Shown: one piece after another, positions 34,713-46,581 of the stretch
Numbering within the stretch: position 1 is the stretch's first letter
How the letters are laid out: each line of letters begins with the position of its first letter
From: Limnohabitans sp. WS1
Lineage (GTDB): Bacteria; Pseudomonadota; Gammaproteobacteria; Burkholderiales; Burkholderiaceae_C
Length of the DNA stretch: 64,000 bases
Assembly: GCF_003063265.1 (NCBI RefSeq)
Contig: NZ_NERU01000001.1
Span: forward strand, 372,001 to 436,000
Reading direction: 5' to 3'
Translations under genes and position numbers: made by a program
Notes under the pieces: model-generated
What the model was told of the DNA's origin: nothing
Databases searched by the model: none
Seen by the model: only the letters and a program-made list of their open reading frames with translations

Positions 34713-34741
34713 CTTAATTAATCGATTGCCAATATTGAATT
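34713..34741. promoter_or_regulatory. Putative CbbR operator upstream of the main cbb operon
   Basis: CTTAATT-N11-AATATTGAATT, identical in fixed bases and spacing to 17342-17370 in the cbbR-cbbM gap. It ends 60 bases before the cbbY start; the copy at cbbM ends 69 bases before its start. Confidence 0.75.
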
Positions 34742-34801
34742 GTCCTGAGCCTCAGACCTTTTTAAAGTGGAGCCCTTATTCCTCACGAAGGGCTCCACCC
34801 C

Positions 34802-35527
34802 ATGCTCCAAGCACTGATCTTTGATGTTGACGGCACCTTGGCCGACACCGAAATGGCCCACTTGGCGGCGTTCAACCACGCCTTTGCCGAGATGGGGCTG
34901 GACTGGCGCTGGGATGTGCCGCTGTACACCCGCTTGTTGGCGGTGTCGGGCGGCAAAGAGCGCATCAAGGCGTATTGGCAAACGCAGGAGACCCAGCCCA
35001 AGGACATCACGGGCGCGGGCATGCAGGAGACCATTGACCATCTGCACGAGATCAAGACCGCCGCTTACGAGCAAGCCGTGCAAGACGGCGCTGTGCAGAT
35101 GCGCCCAGGGGTGCTGGCGCTGCTGTCGGCCGCCAGTGCGGCGGGGCTCAAGCTGGCCATTGCCACCACCACCTCGCCTGTCAACATCGCAGCCTTGCTG
35201 CGCCAAGCCATCGGCCCGGACTGGAAACTGAATTTTTCGGTGATCGAGGACGCCTCGACCGCGCCGCGGAAAAAACCCGACCCGATGGTTTACCAGCAAA
35301 CCCTCTCGCGCTTGGGTTTGGCACCCGAGCATTGCCTGGCGTTTGAGGATTCCGAGAACGGCCTGCGTGCCGCCATGGCCGCAGGTTTGCCCACGGTCAT
35401 CACCCCCAATGATTTCACTGCCGAGCACGATTTCAAAGGCGCATTGCGCATCTGCCCCAGTCTGCAGGGCGTAGGGCTGGCGCAGTTGCGTGAATGGCAC
35501 CACACCGCTTTCAAGGTCACCGCATGA
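34802..35527 (+). CDS. cbbY: CbbY, HAD-family xylulose-1,5-bisphosphate phosphatase
   Basis: A 241-residue HAD phosphatase. Motif I is [10 protein letters not shown] (8-17), with motif II A-T-T-T-S, motif III K-K-P-D-P and motif IV F-E-D-S-E-N-G (about 181-187). CbbY removes xylulose-1,5-bisphosphate, a misfire product that inhibits RubisCO. It leads the main cbb operon, which is unusual only in that the RubisCO gene itself is in another operon. Its stop overlaps the rpe start (ATGA). Given this context it is not a generic sugar phosphatase. Confidence 0.93.
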   Translation: MLQALIFDVDGTLADTEMAHLAAFNHAFAEMGLDWRWDVPLYTRLLAVSGGKERIKAYWQTQETQPKDITGAGMQETIDHLHEIKTAAYEQAVQDGAVQMRPGVLALLSAASAAGLKLAIATTTSPVNIAALLRQAIGPDWKLNFSVIEDASTAPRKKPDPMVYQQTLSRLGLAPEHCLAFEDSENGLRAAMAAGLPTVITPNDFTAEHDFKGALRICPSLQGVGLAQLREWHHTAFKVTA

Positions 35528-36210
35528 GCACCGTCCGCATCGCCCCCTCCATCTTGTCCGCCGACTTTGCCCGTTTGGGCGAAGAGGTCCGCGCCATTGA
35601 AGCCGCAGGCGCGGACTGGGTGCACTTTGACGTGATGGACAACCATTACGTGCCCAACCTCACCATTGGCCCGCTGGTGTGCGAGGCGATCCGCCCGCAT
35701 GTCCAGATCCCGATCGATGTGCATTTGATGGTCGAGCCGGTCGATGCGCTGGTGCCTTTGTTCGCCAAAGCTGGGGCCAACATCATCACCTTTCACCCCG
35801 AAGCCAGCCGCCATGTGGACCGTACTTTGCAAATGATCCGCGACCACGGTTGCAAAGCGGGCCTGGTGTTCAACCCCGCCACGCCGCTGGAGTGGATGGA
35901 CCATGTGATGGACCGCCTGGACGTGGTCTTGCTCATGAGCGTGAACCCTGGTTTTGGCGGCCAGAAATTCATCCCCTCGACCTTGCCCAAACTGCAAGCG
36001 GCCCGCCAGCGCATCAACACCCATGTGACCCGGGGTGGCCAGTCCATCGTGCTGGAGGTGGACGGCGGCGTGAAGACCGACAACATCGCGCAGATCGTGG
36101 CGGCCGGTGCCGACACCTGCGTGGCAGGCAGCGCCGTGTTCGGTGCGCCCGATGCCGATGGGGGCTACCGGGGGGTGATGCAAGCCCTCAAGCAAGCCGC
36201 TGTGGCTTGA
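35524..36210 (+). CDS. rpe: Ribulose-phosphate 3-epimerase
   Basis: A 228-residue TIM-barrel epimerase interconverting ribulose-5-phosphate and xylulose-5-phosphate; it is the cbbE step of the Calvin cycle. Signature segments are [13 protein letters not shown] (6-18), [12 protein letters not shown] and [11 protein letters not shown]. The C-terminal V-D-G-G-V-K is also present. The metal-binding His/Asp positions are intact. The ATG at 35524 overlaps the cbbY stop by four bases, indicating coupling. A longer in-frame extension into cbbY is a shadow. Confidence 0.96.
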   Translation: MSTVRIAPSILSADFARLGEEVRAIEAAGADWVHFDVMDNHYVPNLTIGPLVCEAIRPHVQIPIDVHLMVEPVDALVPLFAKAGANIITFHPEASRHVDRTLQMIRDHGCKAGLVFNPATPLEWMDHVMDRLDVVLLMSVNPGFGGQKFIPSTLPKLQAARQRINTHVTRGGQSIVLEVDGGVKTDNIAQIVAAGADTCVAGSAVFGAPDADGGYRGVMQALKQAAVA

Positions 36211-36268
36211 GCCAAATTCAGCATTGCCGAATTCCCGAATTTTTAAAACTTCAGAGAGTGTTTGCCCC

Positions 36269-37366
36269 ATGTCCTTGAGCCCCCGCACCACGCCCACCCT
36301 GACGCAGTACCTGATCGAAGAGCGTCGCCGTTTTCCCGATGCCAGTGGTGACTTCAACGCCTTGATTTTGGATGTGGCCATGGCCTGCAAAGCCATTGCC
36401 AAATCGGTGGCTTATGGGGCTTTGGCCGACATGTACGGCAACCATGCGGCCGATGCAGGCGGCAGCATCAACGTGCAAGGCGAGACCCAGAAAAAGCTCG
36501 ACGTGGTGAGCAACGAGTTGTTCATTCGCATGAACGAATGGGGTGGCCATTTGGCGGGCATGGCCTCTGAAGAGATGGATTTGCCTTATGACATTCCGCC
36601 GCAACACCCCCGTGGCAAATACCTGCTGGTGTTTGACCCGCTGGATGGCTCCAGCAACATCGACGTGAACGTGTCGGTGGGCAGCATTTTCAGTGTGCTG
36701 CGTGCGCCTGACGCCACCGCAGAAGGCGGGCCCTTGACCGAGGCCGATTTCTTTCAGCCCGGAACAAAGCAAGTGGCCGCTGGCTACGCCCTGTATGGCC
36801 CCACCACCATGCTGGTGCTGAGCGTGGGCAATGGCGTGGCCGGTTTCACACTCGACCCGGTGATGGGTGAGTTCATGCTGACCCACCCCGAGTTGCGCGT
36901 GCCCGAAGACACCCAGGAATTCGCCATCAACGCCTCCAACAGCCGCTTTTGGGAAGCCCCGGTCAAGCGCTATGTGGACGAATGCCTGGCCGGCAAAACC
37001 GGCCCGCGTGGCAAGGACTTCAACATGCGCTGGATCGCCTCCATGGTGGCCGAAGCGCATCGCATTTTGATGCGCGGCGGCGTGTTCATGTACCCCCGCG
37101 ACACCAAAGACCCCAGCAAACCCGGCCGCCTGCGCTTGCTCTACGAGGCCAACCCGGTCGGCTTCATCATGGAGCAAGCCGGGGGCCGTGCCAGCACGGG
37201 CCAGGTGCCCATGCTGAGCGTGAAGCCCACCAGCTTGCACCAGCGCATTGGCCTGGTGTTTGGCTCCAAAAACGAGGTCGAGCGCATCGAGCGCTACCAC
37301 GCCGAACCGCCCAAGCAAGACAGCTTTGCCCCGCTGTTTGCCGAGCGCAGCCTGTTTCGCGACTGA
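36269..37366 (+). CDS. cbbF: Fructose-1,6-bisphosphatase class I
   Basis: A 365-residue class I FBPase that dephosphorylates fructose-1,6-bisphosphate (and often sedoheptulose bisphosphate in Calvin-cycle bacteria). The metal site is [12 protein letters not shown] (121-132), with Glu101/Glu102 in A-S-E-E-M. Other motifs are Y-G-P-T-T-M-L-V and, near the C-terminus, [18 protein letters not shown] 36269 matches the family start; 36224 would add 15 non-conserved residues. It follows rpe after 58 bases. Confidence 0.96.
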   Translation: MSLSPRTTPTLTQYLIEERRRFPDASGDFNALILDVAMACKAIAKSVAYGALADMYGNHAADAGGSINVQGETQKKLDVVSNELFIRMNEWGGHLAGMASEEMDLPYDIPPQHPRGKYLLVFDPLDGSSNIDVNVSVGSIFSVLRAPDATAEGGPLTEADFFQPGTKQVAAGYALYGPTTMLVLSVGNGVAGFTLDPVMGEFMLTHPELRVPEDTQEFAINASNSRFWEAPVKRYVDECLAGKTGPRGKDFNMRWIASMVAEAHRILMRGGVFMYPRDTKDPSKPGRLRLLYEANPVGFIMEQAGGRASTGQVPMLSVKPTSLHQRIGLVFGSKNEVERIERYHAEPPKQDSFAPLFAERSLFRD

Positions 37367-37416
37367 GCGGCCGAGTCCGTTCGCCAAACCATTGACAAAA
37401 TTACAAGGAGATTCCC

Positions 37417-38301
37417 ATGTCTGAACGCCACCCCATCATCGCCATCACCGGTTCTTCGGGCGCAGGCACCTCGACGGTGACACGCACGTTTTCCAACATC
37501 TTTCGCCGCGAAGGCGTGAATGCGGCCATCATCGAAGGCGACAGCTTTCACCGCTTCGACCGCAAGGAAATGAAGGTGCGCCAGGCGCAAGCCGAGCAAG
37601 AAGGCAACAAGAACTTCAGCCACTTTGGTTCGGACAACAACCTGTTTGGGGACATCGAAAACCTGTTTCGCACCTATGGTGAGACGGGGCAGGGCCAGGC
37701 ACGCAAATACCTGCACAACGCCGAAGAAGCCGCGCCTTACAGCCAGGAACCGGGCACCTTCACGCCTTGGGAAGCCTTGCCCCAGGACACCGACATGCTG
37801 TTTTACGAAGGCCTGCACGGCGCGGTGGTCACGCCCGAACACAACATCGCCCAATACCCTGACTTGCGCGTTGGCGTGGTGCCCGTCATCAACTTGGAGT
37901 GGATTCAGAAACTCTGGCGCGACAAGCACCAGAGGGGCTACAGCACCGAGGCGGTCACCGACACCATCTTGCGCCGCATGCCCGACTATGTGAACTACAT
38001 CGTGCCGCAGTTTGCCCACACGCATGTGAACTTCCAGCGCGTGCCCATGGTGGACACCTCCAACCCCTTCATCTCGCGCGACATTCCGTCGGCCGACGAG
38101 AGTATGGTGGTGATCCGATTTGCCAACCCCAAAGGCATCGACTTTCCCTACTTGCTCAACATGATCAACGACTCCTGGATGAGCCGTGCCAACACCATCG
38201 TGGTGCCCGGCGGCAAGATGGAAATCGCCATGCAACTGATCTTCACGCCCTTTGTGTGGCGAATGATGGAGCGCCGCAAACGCGCTCTGGGCCAGGCTTG
38301 A
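37417..38301 (+). CDS. cbbP: Phosphoribulokinase
   Basis: A 294-residue proteobacterial phosphoribulokinase, making RuBP for RubisCO. The family P-loop is G-S-S-G-A-G-T-S-T (12-20). [10 protein letters not shown] (about 40-49) and F-Y-E-G-L-H-G (about 129-135) provide substrate-binding and catalytic residues. A good ribosome-binding site, CAAGGAG, precedes the ATG. Bacterial enzymes of this length are typically allosterically activated by NADH, though this cannot be seen here. It sits 50 bases after cbbF and 17 before cbbT. Confidence 0.97.
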   Translation: MSERHPIIAITGSSGAGTSTVTRTFSNIFRREGVNAAIIEGDSFHRFDRKEMKVRQAQAEQEGNKNFSHFGSDNNLFGDIENLFRTYGETGQGQARKYLHNAEEAAPYSQEPGTFTPWEALPQDTDMLFYEGLHGAVVTPEHNIAQYPDLRVGVVPVINLEWIQKLWRDKHQRGYSTEAVTDTILRRMPDYVNYIVPQFAHTHVNFQRVPMVDTSNPFISRDIPSADESMVVIRFANPKGIDFPYLLNMINDSWMSRANTIVVPGGKMEIAMQLIFTPFVWRMMERRKRALGQA

Positions 38302-38318
38302 AGCGGAGGAACAAGCCC

Positions 38319-40424
38319 ATGAACACCTCTATCAACACATCCGCCCACCCCACCCCCGAGATGGCCCGCCGCATGGCCAACGCCGTGCGCATGCTGGCCG
38401 TTGACGCCGTCGAAGCGGCCAAGTCTGGCCACCCCGGTGCCCCCATGGGCATGGCCGACATCGCCGAAGTGCTGTGGAACCGGCATCTGAAACACAACCC
38501 GCTCAACCCGCAGTGGCCCGACCGCGACCGTTTTGTGTTGTCCAACGGCCACGGCTCGATGCTGATCTATGCCTTGCTGCACCTGACAGGCTACGACTTG
38601 GCCTTGGACGAGTTGAAGAGGTTCCGCCAGCTGCACAGCAAAACCCCCGGCCACCCTGAAGTGGACATCACCCCGGGTGTGGAAACCACCACCGGCCCAC
38701 TGGGCCAGGGCATCACCAACGGCGTGGGCATGGCATTGGCCGAAAAAATGCTGGCCGATGAATTCAACCGGGAGGAGGGCGGCCAGCGCCTGGACATCGT
38801 GGACCACATTACCTATGTGTTCCTGGGCGATGGCTGCCTGATGGAAGGCATCAGCCACGAGGCCTGTTCGCTGGCGGGCACCTTGCGATTGTCCAAACTG
38901 GTGGCGCTGTACGACGACAACGGCATCTCGATCGACGGTCATGTGGAAGGCTGGTTCACCGACGACACGCCCAAGCGTTTTGAGGCCTATGGCTGGAACG
39001 TGATCGCCAAGGTGGACGGGCATGACCCGCAAGCGGTGAACGCCGCCATCGAAGCAGCCAAGGCGCAAGCTCACAGCCCCAATGGCAAACCCACACTGAT
39101 CTGCTGCCAAACCGTGATCGGCATGGGCTCACCCAACAAAGCGGGTACCCACGATGTGCATGGCGCAGCGCTGGGCGCTGCCGAAATTGCCGCCACCCGC
39201 GAAGCGCTGAACTGGCCCTATGCCCCCTTTGAAGTGCCTGCCGATGTGGCCAGTGCTTGGGATGCCCGCGAGATTGGGTCGAAGGCCGAGAGCCAATGGC
39301 GCGAGCGCTTTGCCGCCTACCAAAGCCGCTACCCGCAAGAGGCGGCTGAGTTTGAGCGCCGCATGCAGGGCGATTTGGGTGCAGCCTATGCCCAGGGTTT
39401 GCAAAAAGCCCTGGCCGTCATCGTGGCCAAGCCCGATGCCGTGGCCACCCGCAAAGCCAGCCAGAACGCGCTCGATGTGTTGGCTCCCTTGTTGCCCGAG
39501 TTTTTTGGCGGCAGCGCTGACCTCACGGGCTCCAACCTGACCAACTTCAAGACCTGCACCAAAGCCGGCCGCGACACCTGGGGCAACCACCTCTCGTATG
39601 GCGTGCGCGAATTTGGCATGGCCGCCATCATGAACGGCATGGCGCTGCATGGGGGTTACATCCCGTATGGCGGCACGTTCCTCACGTTCTCGGACTATTC
39701 GCGCAACGCCATCCGCATGGCCGCGCTCATGAAAAAGCGCGTGATCCATGTCTTCACGCACGACTCGATTGGCTTGGGCGAAGACGGCCCCACGCACCAA
39801 AGCGTGGAGCATGTGCCCAGCTTGCGCATCATCCCGGGGCTGGATGTGTGGCGGCCCGCCGATGGCCTGGAAACCGCCGTGGCCTGGGCCTGTGCGGTGG
39901 AGCGCCGCGACGGCCCGAGCGCCTTGGCGCTGTCACGCCAGAACCTGCCGCAGTTGCTGACCGACGTCGCCGATGCGGCCAAGGTGCGCCAGGGCGGTTA
40001 CATCCTGAGCGACATGCCAGGGGCCCAAGCCATCATCGTGGCCACAGGGTCCGAGACCTCTTTGGCCATGAAAGCGCAAGCCGAACTGGCTACGCAAGGT
40101 GTGGCCACACGGGTGGTGTCCATGCCCTGCACCAATGTGTTTGACCGACAAAGTGAGGCCTACCAGGACATGGTCTTGCCGCTGGCTTTGCCCACCGTGG
40201 CGGTAGAAGCCGCTCACCCCGACTTCTGGCGCAAATACGTGGGCCGCACGGGCATGGTGATCGGCATCGCCAGCTTTGGCGAATCGGCCCCGGCCCCGGC
40301 TTTGTACGCGCACTTTGGCATCACCAGCGAGCGTGTGTGTGAAGCCGTGCGCACCCTGGTGCACCGCCACACCCACCGCCAAGCCCAAGCCCTGCCCGAG
40401 CACATCGTGCCTTCCGACAACTGA
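38319..40424 (+). CDS. cbbT: Transketolase
   Basis: A 701-residue TPP enzyme that moves two-carbon units in the regenerative phase of the Calvin cycle. The TPP-binding segment runs from G-D-G (170-172) to D-D-N-G (199-202). N-terminal [10 protein letters not shown] and L-S-N-G-H-G-S bind phosphate and TPP. The pyrimidine domain (about 360-530) has the catalytic-type [14 protein letters not shown]. The start at 38319 follows GGAGGA; the open frame extending upstream is in cbbP. Normal full length. Confidence 0.97.
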   Translation: MNTSINTSAHPTPEMARRMANAVRMLAVDAVEAAKSGHPGAPMGMADIAEVLWNRHLKHNPLNPQWPDRDRFVLSNGHGSMLIYALLHLTGYDLALDELKRFRQLHSKTPGHPEVDITPGVETTTGPLGQGITNGVGMALAEKMLADEFNREEGGQRLDIVDHITYVFLGDGCLMEGISHEACSLAGTLRLSKLVALYDDNGISIDGHVEGWFTDDTPKRFEAYGWNVIAKVDGHDPQAVNAAIEAAKAQAHSPNGKPTLICCQTVIGMGSPNKAGTHDVHGAALGAAEIAATREALNWPYAPFEVPADVASAWDAREIGSKAESQWRERFAAYQSRYPQEAAEFERRMQGDLGAAYAQGLQKALAVIVAKPDAVATRKASQNALDVLAPLLPEFFGGSADLTGSNLTNFKTCTKAGRDTWGNHLSYGVREFGMAAIMNGMALHGGYIPYGGTFLTFSDYSRNAIRMAALMKKRVIHVFTHDSIGLGEDGPTHQSVEHVPSLRIIPGLDVWRPADGLETAVAWACAVERRDGPSALALSRQNLPQLLTDVADAAKVRQGGYILSDMPGAQAIIVATGSETSLAMKAQAELATQGVATRVVSMPCTNVFDRQSEAYQDMVLPLALPTVAVEAAHPDFWRKYVGRTGMVIGIASFGESAPAPALYAHFGITSERVCEAVRTLVHRHTHRQAQALPEHIVPSDN

Positions 40425-40452
40425 GCCGCGAGCCCCTTGCAAAGAGCAAAAA

Positions 40453-41118
40453 ATGCCAACTCCACAAGCCTATTTCTTTGACCTCGACGGCACCTTGGTC
40501 GAAACCGCGCCCGAAATTGCCGACGCGGTGAACGACACCTTGCGCTATTTCGATTGGCCCGAGGTGTCGCAGCAACAAGTCAACGACTGGATCGGTCACG
40601 GCACCAAAGAGCTGCTTATCCAGGCGCTGGCCAGCGTCACCCAGACCCCGGTGGCCGCGGTGCGGCAAGGGGCCGACCTGAAGCAGGCGCTGCCGATCTT
40701 TGACCGCTACTACCAAGCCCGTTGCGGCACACGCAGCCACCTTTACCCGCAGGTGCGCGAAGTGCTCGCGGCGTTGCGCGGGCGCGGTTGCAAGCTCGCG
40801 GTGGTGACCAACAAGGAAGGCCGCTACACCGACACTGTGCTGCGGGTGCACGGTCTGCATGAGGCTTTCGACGTGGTGGTCAGTGGTGACTCGTTCCCGG
40901 TCAAAAAACCCGACCCCACCAGCGTGGTGGACTGCTTGAAGCGTTGGGACCTGAAGGCCACACAAGCGTTGTTTGTGGGGGATTCGTCGATCGACGCCGC
41001 CACCGCCCGCAATGCGGGAGTGCCGGTCTGGTTGCTGCCCTATGGCTACAACATGGGCGAGTCGGTGCACGCCTGTGCGCCCGACCGCGTGATCGAGGAT
41101 TTTTCAGCACTGCTGTGA
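40453..41118 (+). CDS. cbbZ: Phosphoglycolate phosphatase
   Basis: A 221-residue HAD phosphatase that removes 2-phosphoglycolate, the oxygenase by-product of RubisCO. It has motif I F-F-D-L-D-G-T-L-V-E-T (8-18), motif II V-V-T-N-K, motif III K-K-P-D-P and motif IV F-V-G-D-S-S-I-D. The ATG at 40453 follows a short AAAGAGCAAAA leader. It is the usual cbbZ position between cbbT and gap. An inverted repeat-like element lies between it and gap. Confidence 0.93.
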   Translation: MPTPQAYFFDLDGTLVETAPEIADAVNDTLRYFDWPEVSQQQVNDWIGHGTKELLIQALASVTQTPVAAVRQGADLKQALPIFDRYYQARCGTRSHLYPQVREVLAALRGRGCKLAVVTNKEGRYTDTVLRVHGLHEAFDVVVSGDSFPVKKPDPTSVVDCLKRWDLKATQALFVGDSSIDAATARNAGVPVWLLPYGYNMGESVHACAPDRVIEDFSALL

Positions 41119-41121
41119 TTT

Positions 41122-41196
41122 TGTAGGAGCCCACCCCGTGGGCGATGGGCGAGGCACACGCCTTTTAAACCATGGCCCACAAGGCGAGCGCCTACA
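41122..41196. repeat. REP-like structured palindromic element
   Basis: About 75 bases bounded by TGTAGGAGC and GCGCCTACA (imperfect inverted ends), with an inner GTGGGC/GCCCAC pair. It resembles intergenic REP/BIME-type repeats. It lies inside the cbb operon between cbbZ and gap. No second copy is visible in this window, so the repeat nature is unproved. Confidence 0.4.
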
Positions 41197-41235
41197 GAAT
41201 TCTCACTGCCTGCACATTCGAAATTCACTGTTTGA

Positions 41236-43463
<2,228 letters not shown>

Positions 43464-43500
43464 CCTCTTTGTCATTTTTTACTTTTCAAGGAGCCCCCTC

Positions 43501-44541
43501 ATGGCATTGGTTTCATTGCGCCAGGTCCTCGACCATGCGGCCGAATTCGGCTACGGCATTCCCGCTTTCAACGTCAACAACCTCGAACAGGTGCAGGCCA
43601 TCATGGAGGCGGCGCAAGCCACCGACAGCCCGGTCATCTTGCAGGCTTCGGCCGGGGCCCGCAAATACGCGGGTGAGGCGTATTTGCGCCACCTGGTGCT
43701 GGCCGCCATCGAGACGCATCCTGACATTCCGGTGGTTTTGCACCAAGACCACGGCGCCACGCCCGCGCAGTGCCAGCAGTCCATCCGTTCTGGCTTTTCG
43801 AGTGTGATGATGGACGGCTCGCTCATGGCCGATGCCAAGACGCCCGCCAGCTACGAGTACAACGTGGACGTGACGCAAAAGGTCTGCGAGATGGCCCATG
43901 CCGTGGGCGTGTCGGTTGAGGGTGAATTGGGATGCCTGGGCTCGCTGGAAACCGGCGAAGCTGGCGAGGAAGACGGTGTGGGTGCTGAGGGCAAACTCAG
44001 CCATGACCAGATGCTGACCGACCCCGTGCAGGCCAAGGATTTTGTGGCCCAAACCGGTGTGGACGCCCTGGCCATTGCCATTGGCACGAGCCACGGTGCC
44101 TACAAGTTCACGCGTCCGCCCACAGGCGACATCCTGGCCATGGACCGCATTGCTGCTATCCATGCCGCCATTCCCAACACGCACCTGGTGATGCACGGCA
44201 GCTCCAGTGTGCCGCAAGAGTGGTTGCAGATCATTCGCCAATACGGTGGCGACATCAAGGAAACCTATGGTGTGCCGGTTGAAGAGATCGTGCGCGGCAT
44301 CCAAAGTGGTGTGCGCAAGGTCAACATCGACACCGACATCCGCTTGGCCATGACCGGTGCCATGCGCCAGTTGTTTGCCCAGCAGCCTTCGGAGTTCGAT
44401 CCACGCAAAGCCTTGGCGGCGGCCAAAAAGGCGGCAGCGGGCATTGTGAAGGCCCGTTTTGAAGCCTTTGGTTGCGCCGGACAAGCCCACAAAATTCGTC
44501 CCGTGAGTCTGGATGTCATGGCCACGCGTTACCGTAATTGA
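43501..44541 (+). CDS. fba: Class II fructose-bisphosphate aldolase (CbbA type)
   Basis: A 346-residue zinc-dependent aldolase producing fructose- and sedoheptulose-bisphosphate. The zinc His motif is L-H-Q-D-H-G-A-T (about 80-87). The second segment [10 protein letters not shown], then M-H-G-S-S-S-V-P and K-V-N-I-D-T-D, completes the site. A run of acidic residues with E-E-D-G-V-G is typical of the CbbA branch. AAGGAG precedes the ATG. It closes the cbb operon, with a hairpin and a strong terminator following within 115 bases. Confidence 0.97.
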   Translation: MALVSLRQVLDHAAEFGYGIPAFNVNNLEQVQAIMEAAQATDSPVILQASAGARKYAGEAYLRHLVLAAIETHPDIPVVLHQDHGATPAQCQQSIRSGFSSVMMDGSLMADAKTPASYEYNVDVTQKVCEMAHAVGVSVEGELGCLGSLETGEAGEEDGVGAEGKLSHDQMLTDPVQAKDFVAQTGVDALAIAIGTSHGAYKFTRPPTGDILAMDRIAAIHAAIPNTHLVMHGSSSVPQEWLQIIRQYGGDIKETYGVPVEEIVRGIQSGVRKVNIDTDIRLAMTGAMRQLFAQQPSEFDPRKALAAAKKAAAGIVKARFEAFGCAGQAHKIRPVSLDVMATRYRN

Positions 44542-44555
44542 GGCAGATCAAGACT

Positions 44556-44575
44556 AATTAAGTGATTTCTTATAT
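44556..44575. promoter_or_regulatory. ATATNAG-N6-CTNATAT-type site after fba
   Basis: AATTAAG-TGATTT-CTTATAT has a good right half and spacer and a weaker left half. It is 15 bases after the fba stop and upstream of two hairpins and the Rrf2 leader. Confidence 0.5.
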
Positions 44576-44623
44576 AGTTGAGGGTTGTGGTTAAGGGTGT
44601 GTTTGGTACACACGCCCTGATTT

Positions 44624-44654
44624 GGGGGCTTCTTCACAGGAGCCCCCCTTTTTT
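44624..44654 (+). terminator. Strong intrinsic terminator after the cbb operon
   Basis: GGGGGCT and AGCCCCC form a GC-rich stem with a short loop, followed by six or more T. Another hairpin (GGGTGTGT/ACACACGCCC, one bulge) lies just before it at about 44595-44617. It ends either the cbb operon or a short transcript starting at the operator-like site at 44556. Confidence 0.9.
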
Positions 44655-44690
44655 GAACACTTCTACTTCCCCCTGAACAGGAGATCATTC

Positions 44691-44765
44691 ATGCGCACTC
44701 GTGAGCTGGCTGAGCATCTGCCCGGCAACACAAGCCTGTCCACCCGCACACAAGGTGGCTGGTGA
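44691..44765 (+). CDS. Short leader peptide coupled to the Rrf2 gene
   Basis: A 24-codon reading frame with a clear ribosome-binding site (CAGGAGATCATTC before the ATG) and a stop that shares bases with the Rrf2 start (TGATG). The peptide is polar with three Thr, four Arg (counting the N-terminal pair) and a terminal G-G-W; it has no Cys. The arrangement suggests translational coupling or a regulatory leader. It may instead be a relic of a longer gene. No homology recognised. Confidence 0.5.
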   Translation: MRTRELAEHLPGNTSLSTRTQGGW

Positions 44766-45259
44766 TGCGGATGAGCAAAGACAGCCAGTTGGCGGTGACC
44801 GTGTTGATGGAAGTCGGTCTGCATGAGCACGAGGGCCCCGTATCTTTGGCGGCCATCCAGTCACGACACGACATATCGACCACGCGGCTGGAGCAAGTGT
44901 TCAGCAAGTTGCGCCGATCTCATTTGGTGGACAGTACACGAGGCCCAGGCGGTGGCTATTGCCTGGCCATGGCTTCAGAAAAAATCAGTGTGGCTGACAT
45001 TGTTTTGGCCATGGAGCCGGCAGAGGCGGGCTTGAGCGCGACACCAAATTTTTTGGTGAGTGACCGTTTGTGGCAACAATTGAACCAAAAAATACACCAA
45101 GAACTGCAAGGCATCAGCCTGCGCCAGTTGCTGGGTGCGCAAAGGCTGGAAGACGCTCAACGTCAAACGCGCAACGCTCAACCCGGCTTGCGTGCCGTCA
45201 GGCCCAACAAGCCAGACATGCCTTGGTGGCCCGTGCCTTCGGCAATCTCCGCCTCGTAG
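44765..45259 (+). CDS. Rrf2-family transcription regulator
   Basis: A 164-residue regulator. The N-terminal winged helix shows the family form S-K-D-S-Q-L-A-V-T-V-L, then S-T-T-R-L-E-Q-V-F-S-K-L-R and R-G-P-G-G-G-Y-C-L-A (about 61-70). The three-cysteine cluster that binds iron-sulfur in IscR/NsrR is missing; only one Cys is seen. It may therefore sense something else, as CymR-like members do for sulfur. ATG 44765 gives the usual M-R-M start. The C-terminal 27 codons overlap the convergent methyltransferase gene, an unusually long tail that may not be conserved. Confidence 0.85.
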   Translation: MRMSKDSQLAVTVLMEVGLHEHEGPVSLAAIQSRHDISTTRLEQVFSKLRRSHLVDSTRGPGGGYCLAMASEKISVADIVLAMEPAEAGLSATPNFLVSDRLWQQLNQKIHQELQGISLRQLLGAQRLEDAQRQTRNAQPGLRAVRPNKPDMPWWPVPSAISAS

Positions 45260-45798
45260 GTGCGCAGGTCCAGGATGTCCAGCTCGCCGAAGGCGTCCAG
45301 CATCAGGGCTTCGTCGTAGAGGTGCGCCAGTTTGCCGGGGCCGCCCGTGTTGAAGTCCAGTTGACGCGGCGTGTAGCCCTGGATGATCAAGGTGCCACCG
45401 GGTTTGAGGCTGTCCAGCATGCGTGCAAACAGGGGGCCGCGCTCTTCGGGCGTGGCGAACTGGAAAAAGATGCCCACCACGTTGTCGTAATGCGCAGGCC
45501 GCCAATCGAATGACTGCCAGTCGCTGCAGACGCAACGGATCTGCACTTGTCGGCTTTGGGCCAGGGTCTGGGCTTTGCGGATGGCGTTGTCCGAAAAATC
45601 AAAGGCATCGACTTGCAGGCCTTGCTGGGCCAGCCAGACGCCGTTGCGGCCCTCGCCATCGGCCACGGCCAGCGCATTGCCGGGCGACAGGTGCGCCGCT
45701 TGTGATTGCAAATAGGCGTTGGGTGCTTCGCCAAACACATAGTGCTCAGCGGCAAAGCGTTCGTTCCAGGTCTGTTGGGGGTTTTGAAAATGGCTCAT
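45178..45798 (-). CDS. Class I SAM-dependent methyltransferase (TehB/thiol-methyltransferase-like)
   Basis: A 206-residue methyltransferase. SAM motif I is L-A-V-A-D-G-E-G-R-N-G-V-W-L-A (about 43-57). An acidic strand end F-D-F-S-D follows, then L-K-P-G-G-T-L-I-I-Q-G-Y as motif III. The N-terminal W-N-E-R-F-A-A-E-H-Y-V-F-G-E-A-P-N is typical of the tellurite/thiopurine-type small-molecule methyltransferases. The substrate is unknown; methylation of sulfur or chalcogen compounds would fit the neighbourhood. It overlaps the end of the Rrf2 gene by 82 bases, tail to tail. Confidence 0.85.
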   Translation of the reverse strand: MSHFQNPQQTWNERFAAEHYVFGEAPNAYLQSQAAHLSPGNALAVADGEGRNGVWLAQQGLQVDAFDFSDNAIRKAQTLAQSRQVQIRCVCSDWQSFDWRPAHYDNVVGIFFQFATPEERGPLFARMLDSLKPGGTLIIQGYTPRQLDFNTGGPGKLAHLYDEALMLDAFGELDILDLRTYEAEIAEGTGHQGMSGLLGLTARKPG

Positions 45799-46020
45799 CG
45801 GTGTGTCCTGAAAATGAAGAGGCGCAGGGTGCCTGAGAGGGCTTAAGTATATTGGTCACGGCTGATGGATTAGGCCAGCGCAGCCTCTAACCCGCAGGTT
45901 GGTCCATGTCGTCGAAGGGTTCGCACAACACCTGGCGGCTTGGTTTTGTTCAGGACGACGCACGCTGATGGCCATGGCATGGGTTGGTGTGTGGGTCTTG
46001 TTGATCAGGCGACAGAAGTT

Positions 46021-46581
46021 TCAAATGCGCCGCGCCAGCACCACAGCAAAGGCAGATCCCGATCCGACCACCGAACACCACAGTTGCAAAAGCCAGTGAG
46101 TGCGTGGGCCTGCCAGGGCAGCGGCTTCGTCGCGGTGGTGTTGTTCGTCGGCTTGGCAGCGCAGCAGCAAAGGCAGCAGGCCTTCGGGGCCGCCGTGCAC
46201 CTGCAGGTGGTCTATTTGCTGTTGGTAATGCACGTCCACAAAGGTCTCGACCGCGGCGATGGTGCCGTAGACGGCGCGGCGGCCAAACAGCGCAGGCAGC
46301 GCCCCGGTCAGCCAACCCGCCATGCGCCAGGGCAGCAGCAAGCGGCTGGGGGAGTAAGCGGGCAACCAGGCTTCGAGCAGTCGCAAATGTTCGGCCTCGG
46401 TGTCGCCGTGTTCTTTGGCAAAGGCCAGCAATTGAGCGTCTTGCCGCCAGCGGGCCACGGCCGTGATGCCTTTGTAAATGTAGACCGCGCCGGTCTCGCC
46501 TGCATGGTCTGAGCGCAGTTCGCGCACCATGTGCCTCGACAGCTTGTTTGAAGGATGTTCAGGAGGTGCAGGGTTTTTCAC
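46021..46581 (-). CDS. coq7: COQ7-like demethoxyubiquinone hydroxylase family protein
   Basis: A 186-residue ferritin-like di-iron protein. All four ligand blocks are visible: S-D-H-A-G-E-T-G-A (about 24-32), T-E-A-E-H-L, V-E-T-F-V-D-V-H-Y and C-Q-A-D-E-Q-H-H. COQ7 enzymes hydroxylate demethoxyubiquinone in ubiquinone synthesis. This is a compact version; the hydrophobic W-L-T-G-A-L-P-A-L-F-G stretch would lie along the membrane. The GTG at 46581 lacks a good ribosome-binding site, and an internal ATG at 46530 is a serious alternative. It stands alone, with 222 and 202 bases of unremarkable spacer on its two sides. Confidence 0.85.
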   Translation of the reverse strand: MKNPAPPEHPSNKLSRHMVRELRSDHAGETGAVYIYKGITAVARWRQDAQLLAFAKEHGDTEAEHLRLLEAWLPAYSPSRLLLPWRMAGWLTGALPALFGRRAVYGTIAAVETFVDVHYQQQIDHLQVHGGPEGLLPLLLRCQADEQHHRDEAAALAGPRTHWLLQLWCSVVGSGSAFAVVLARRI

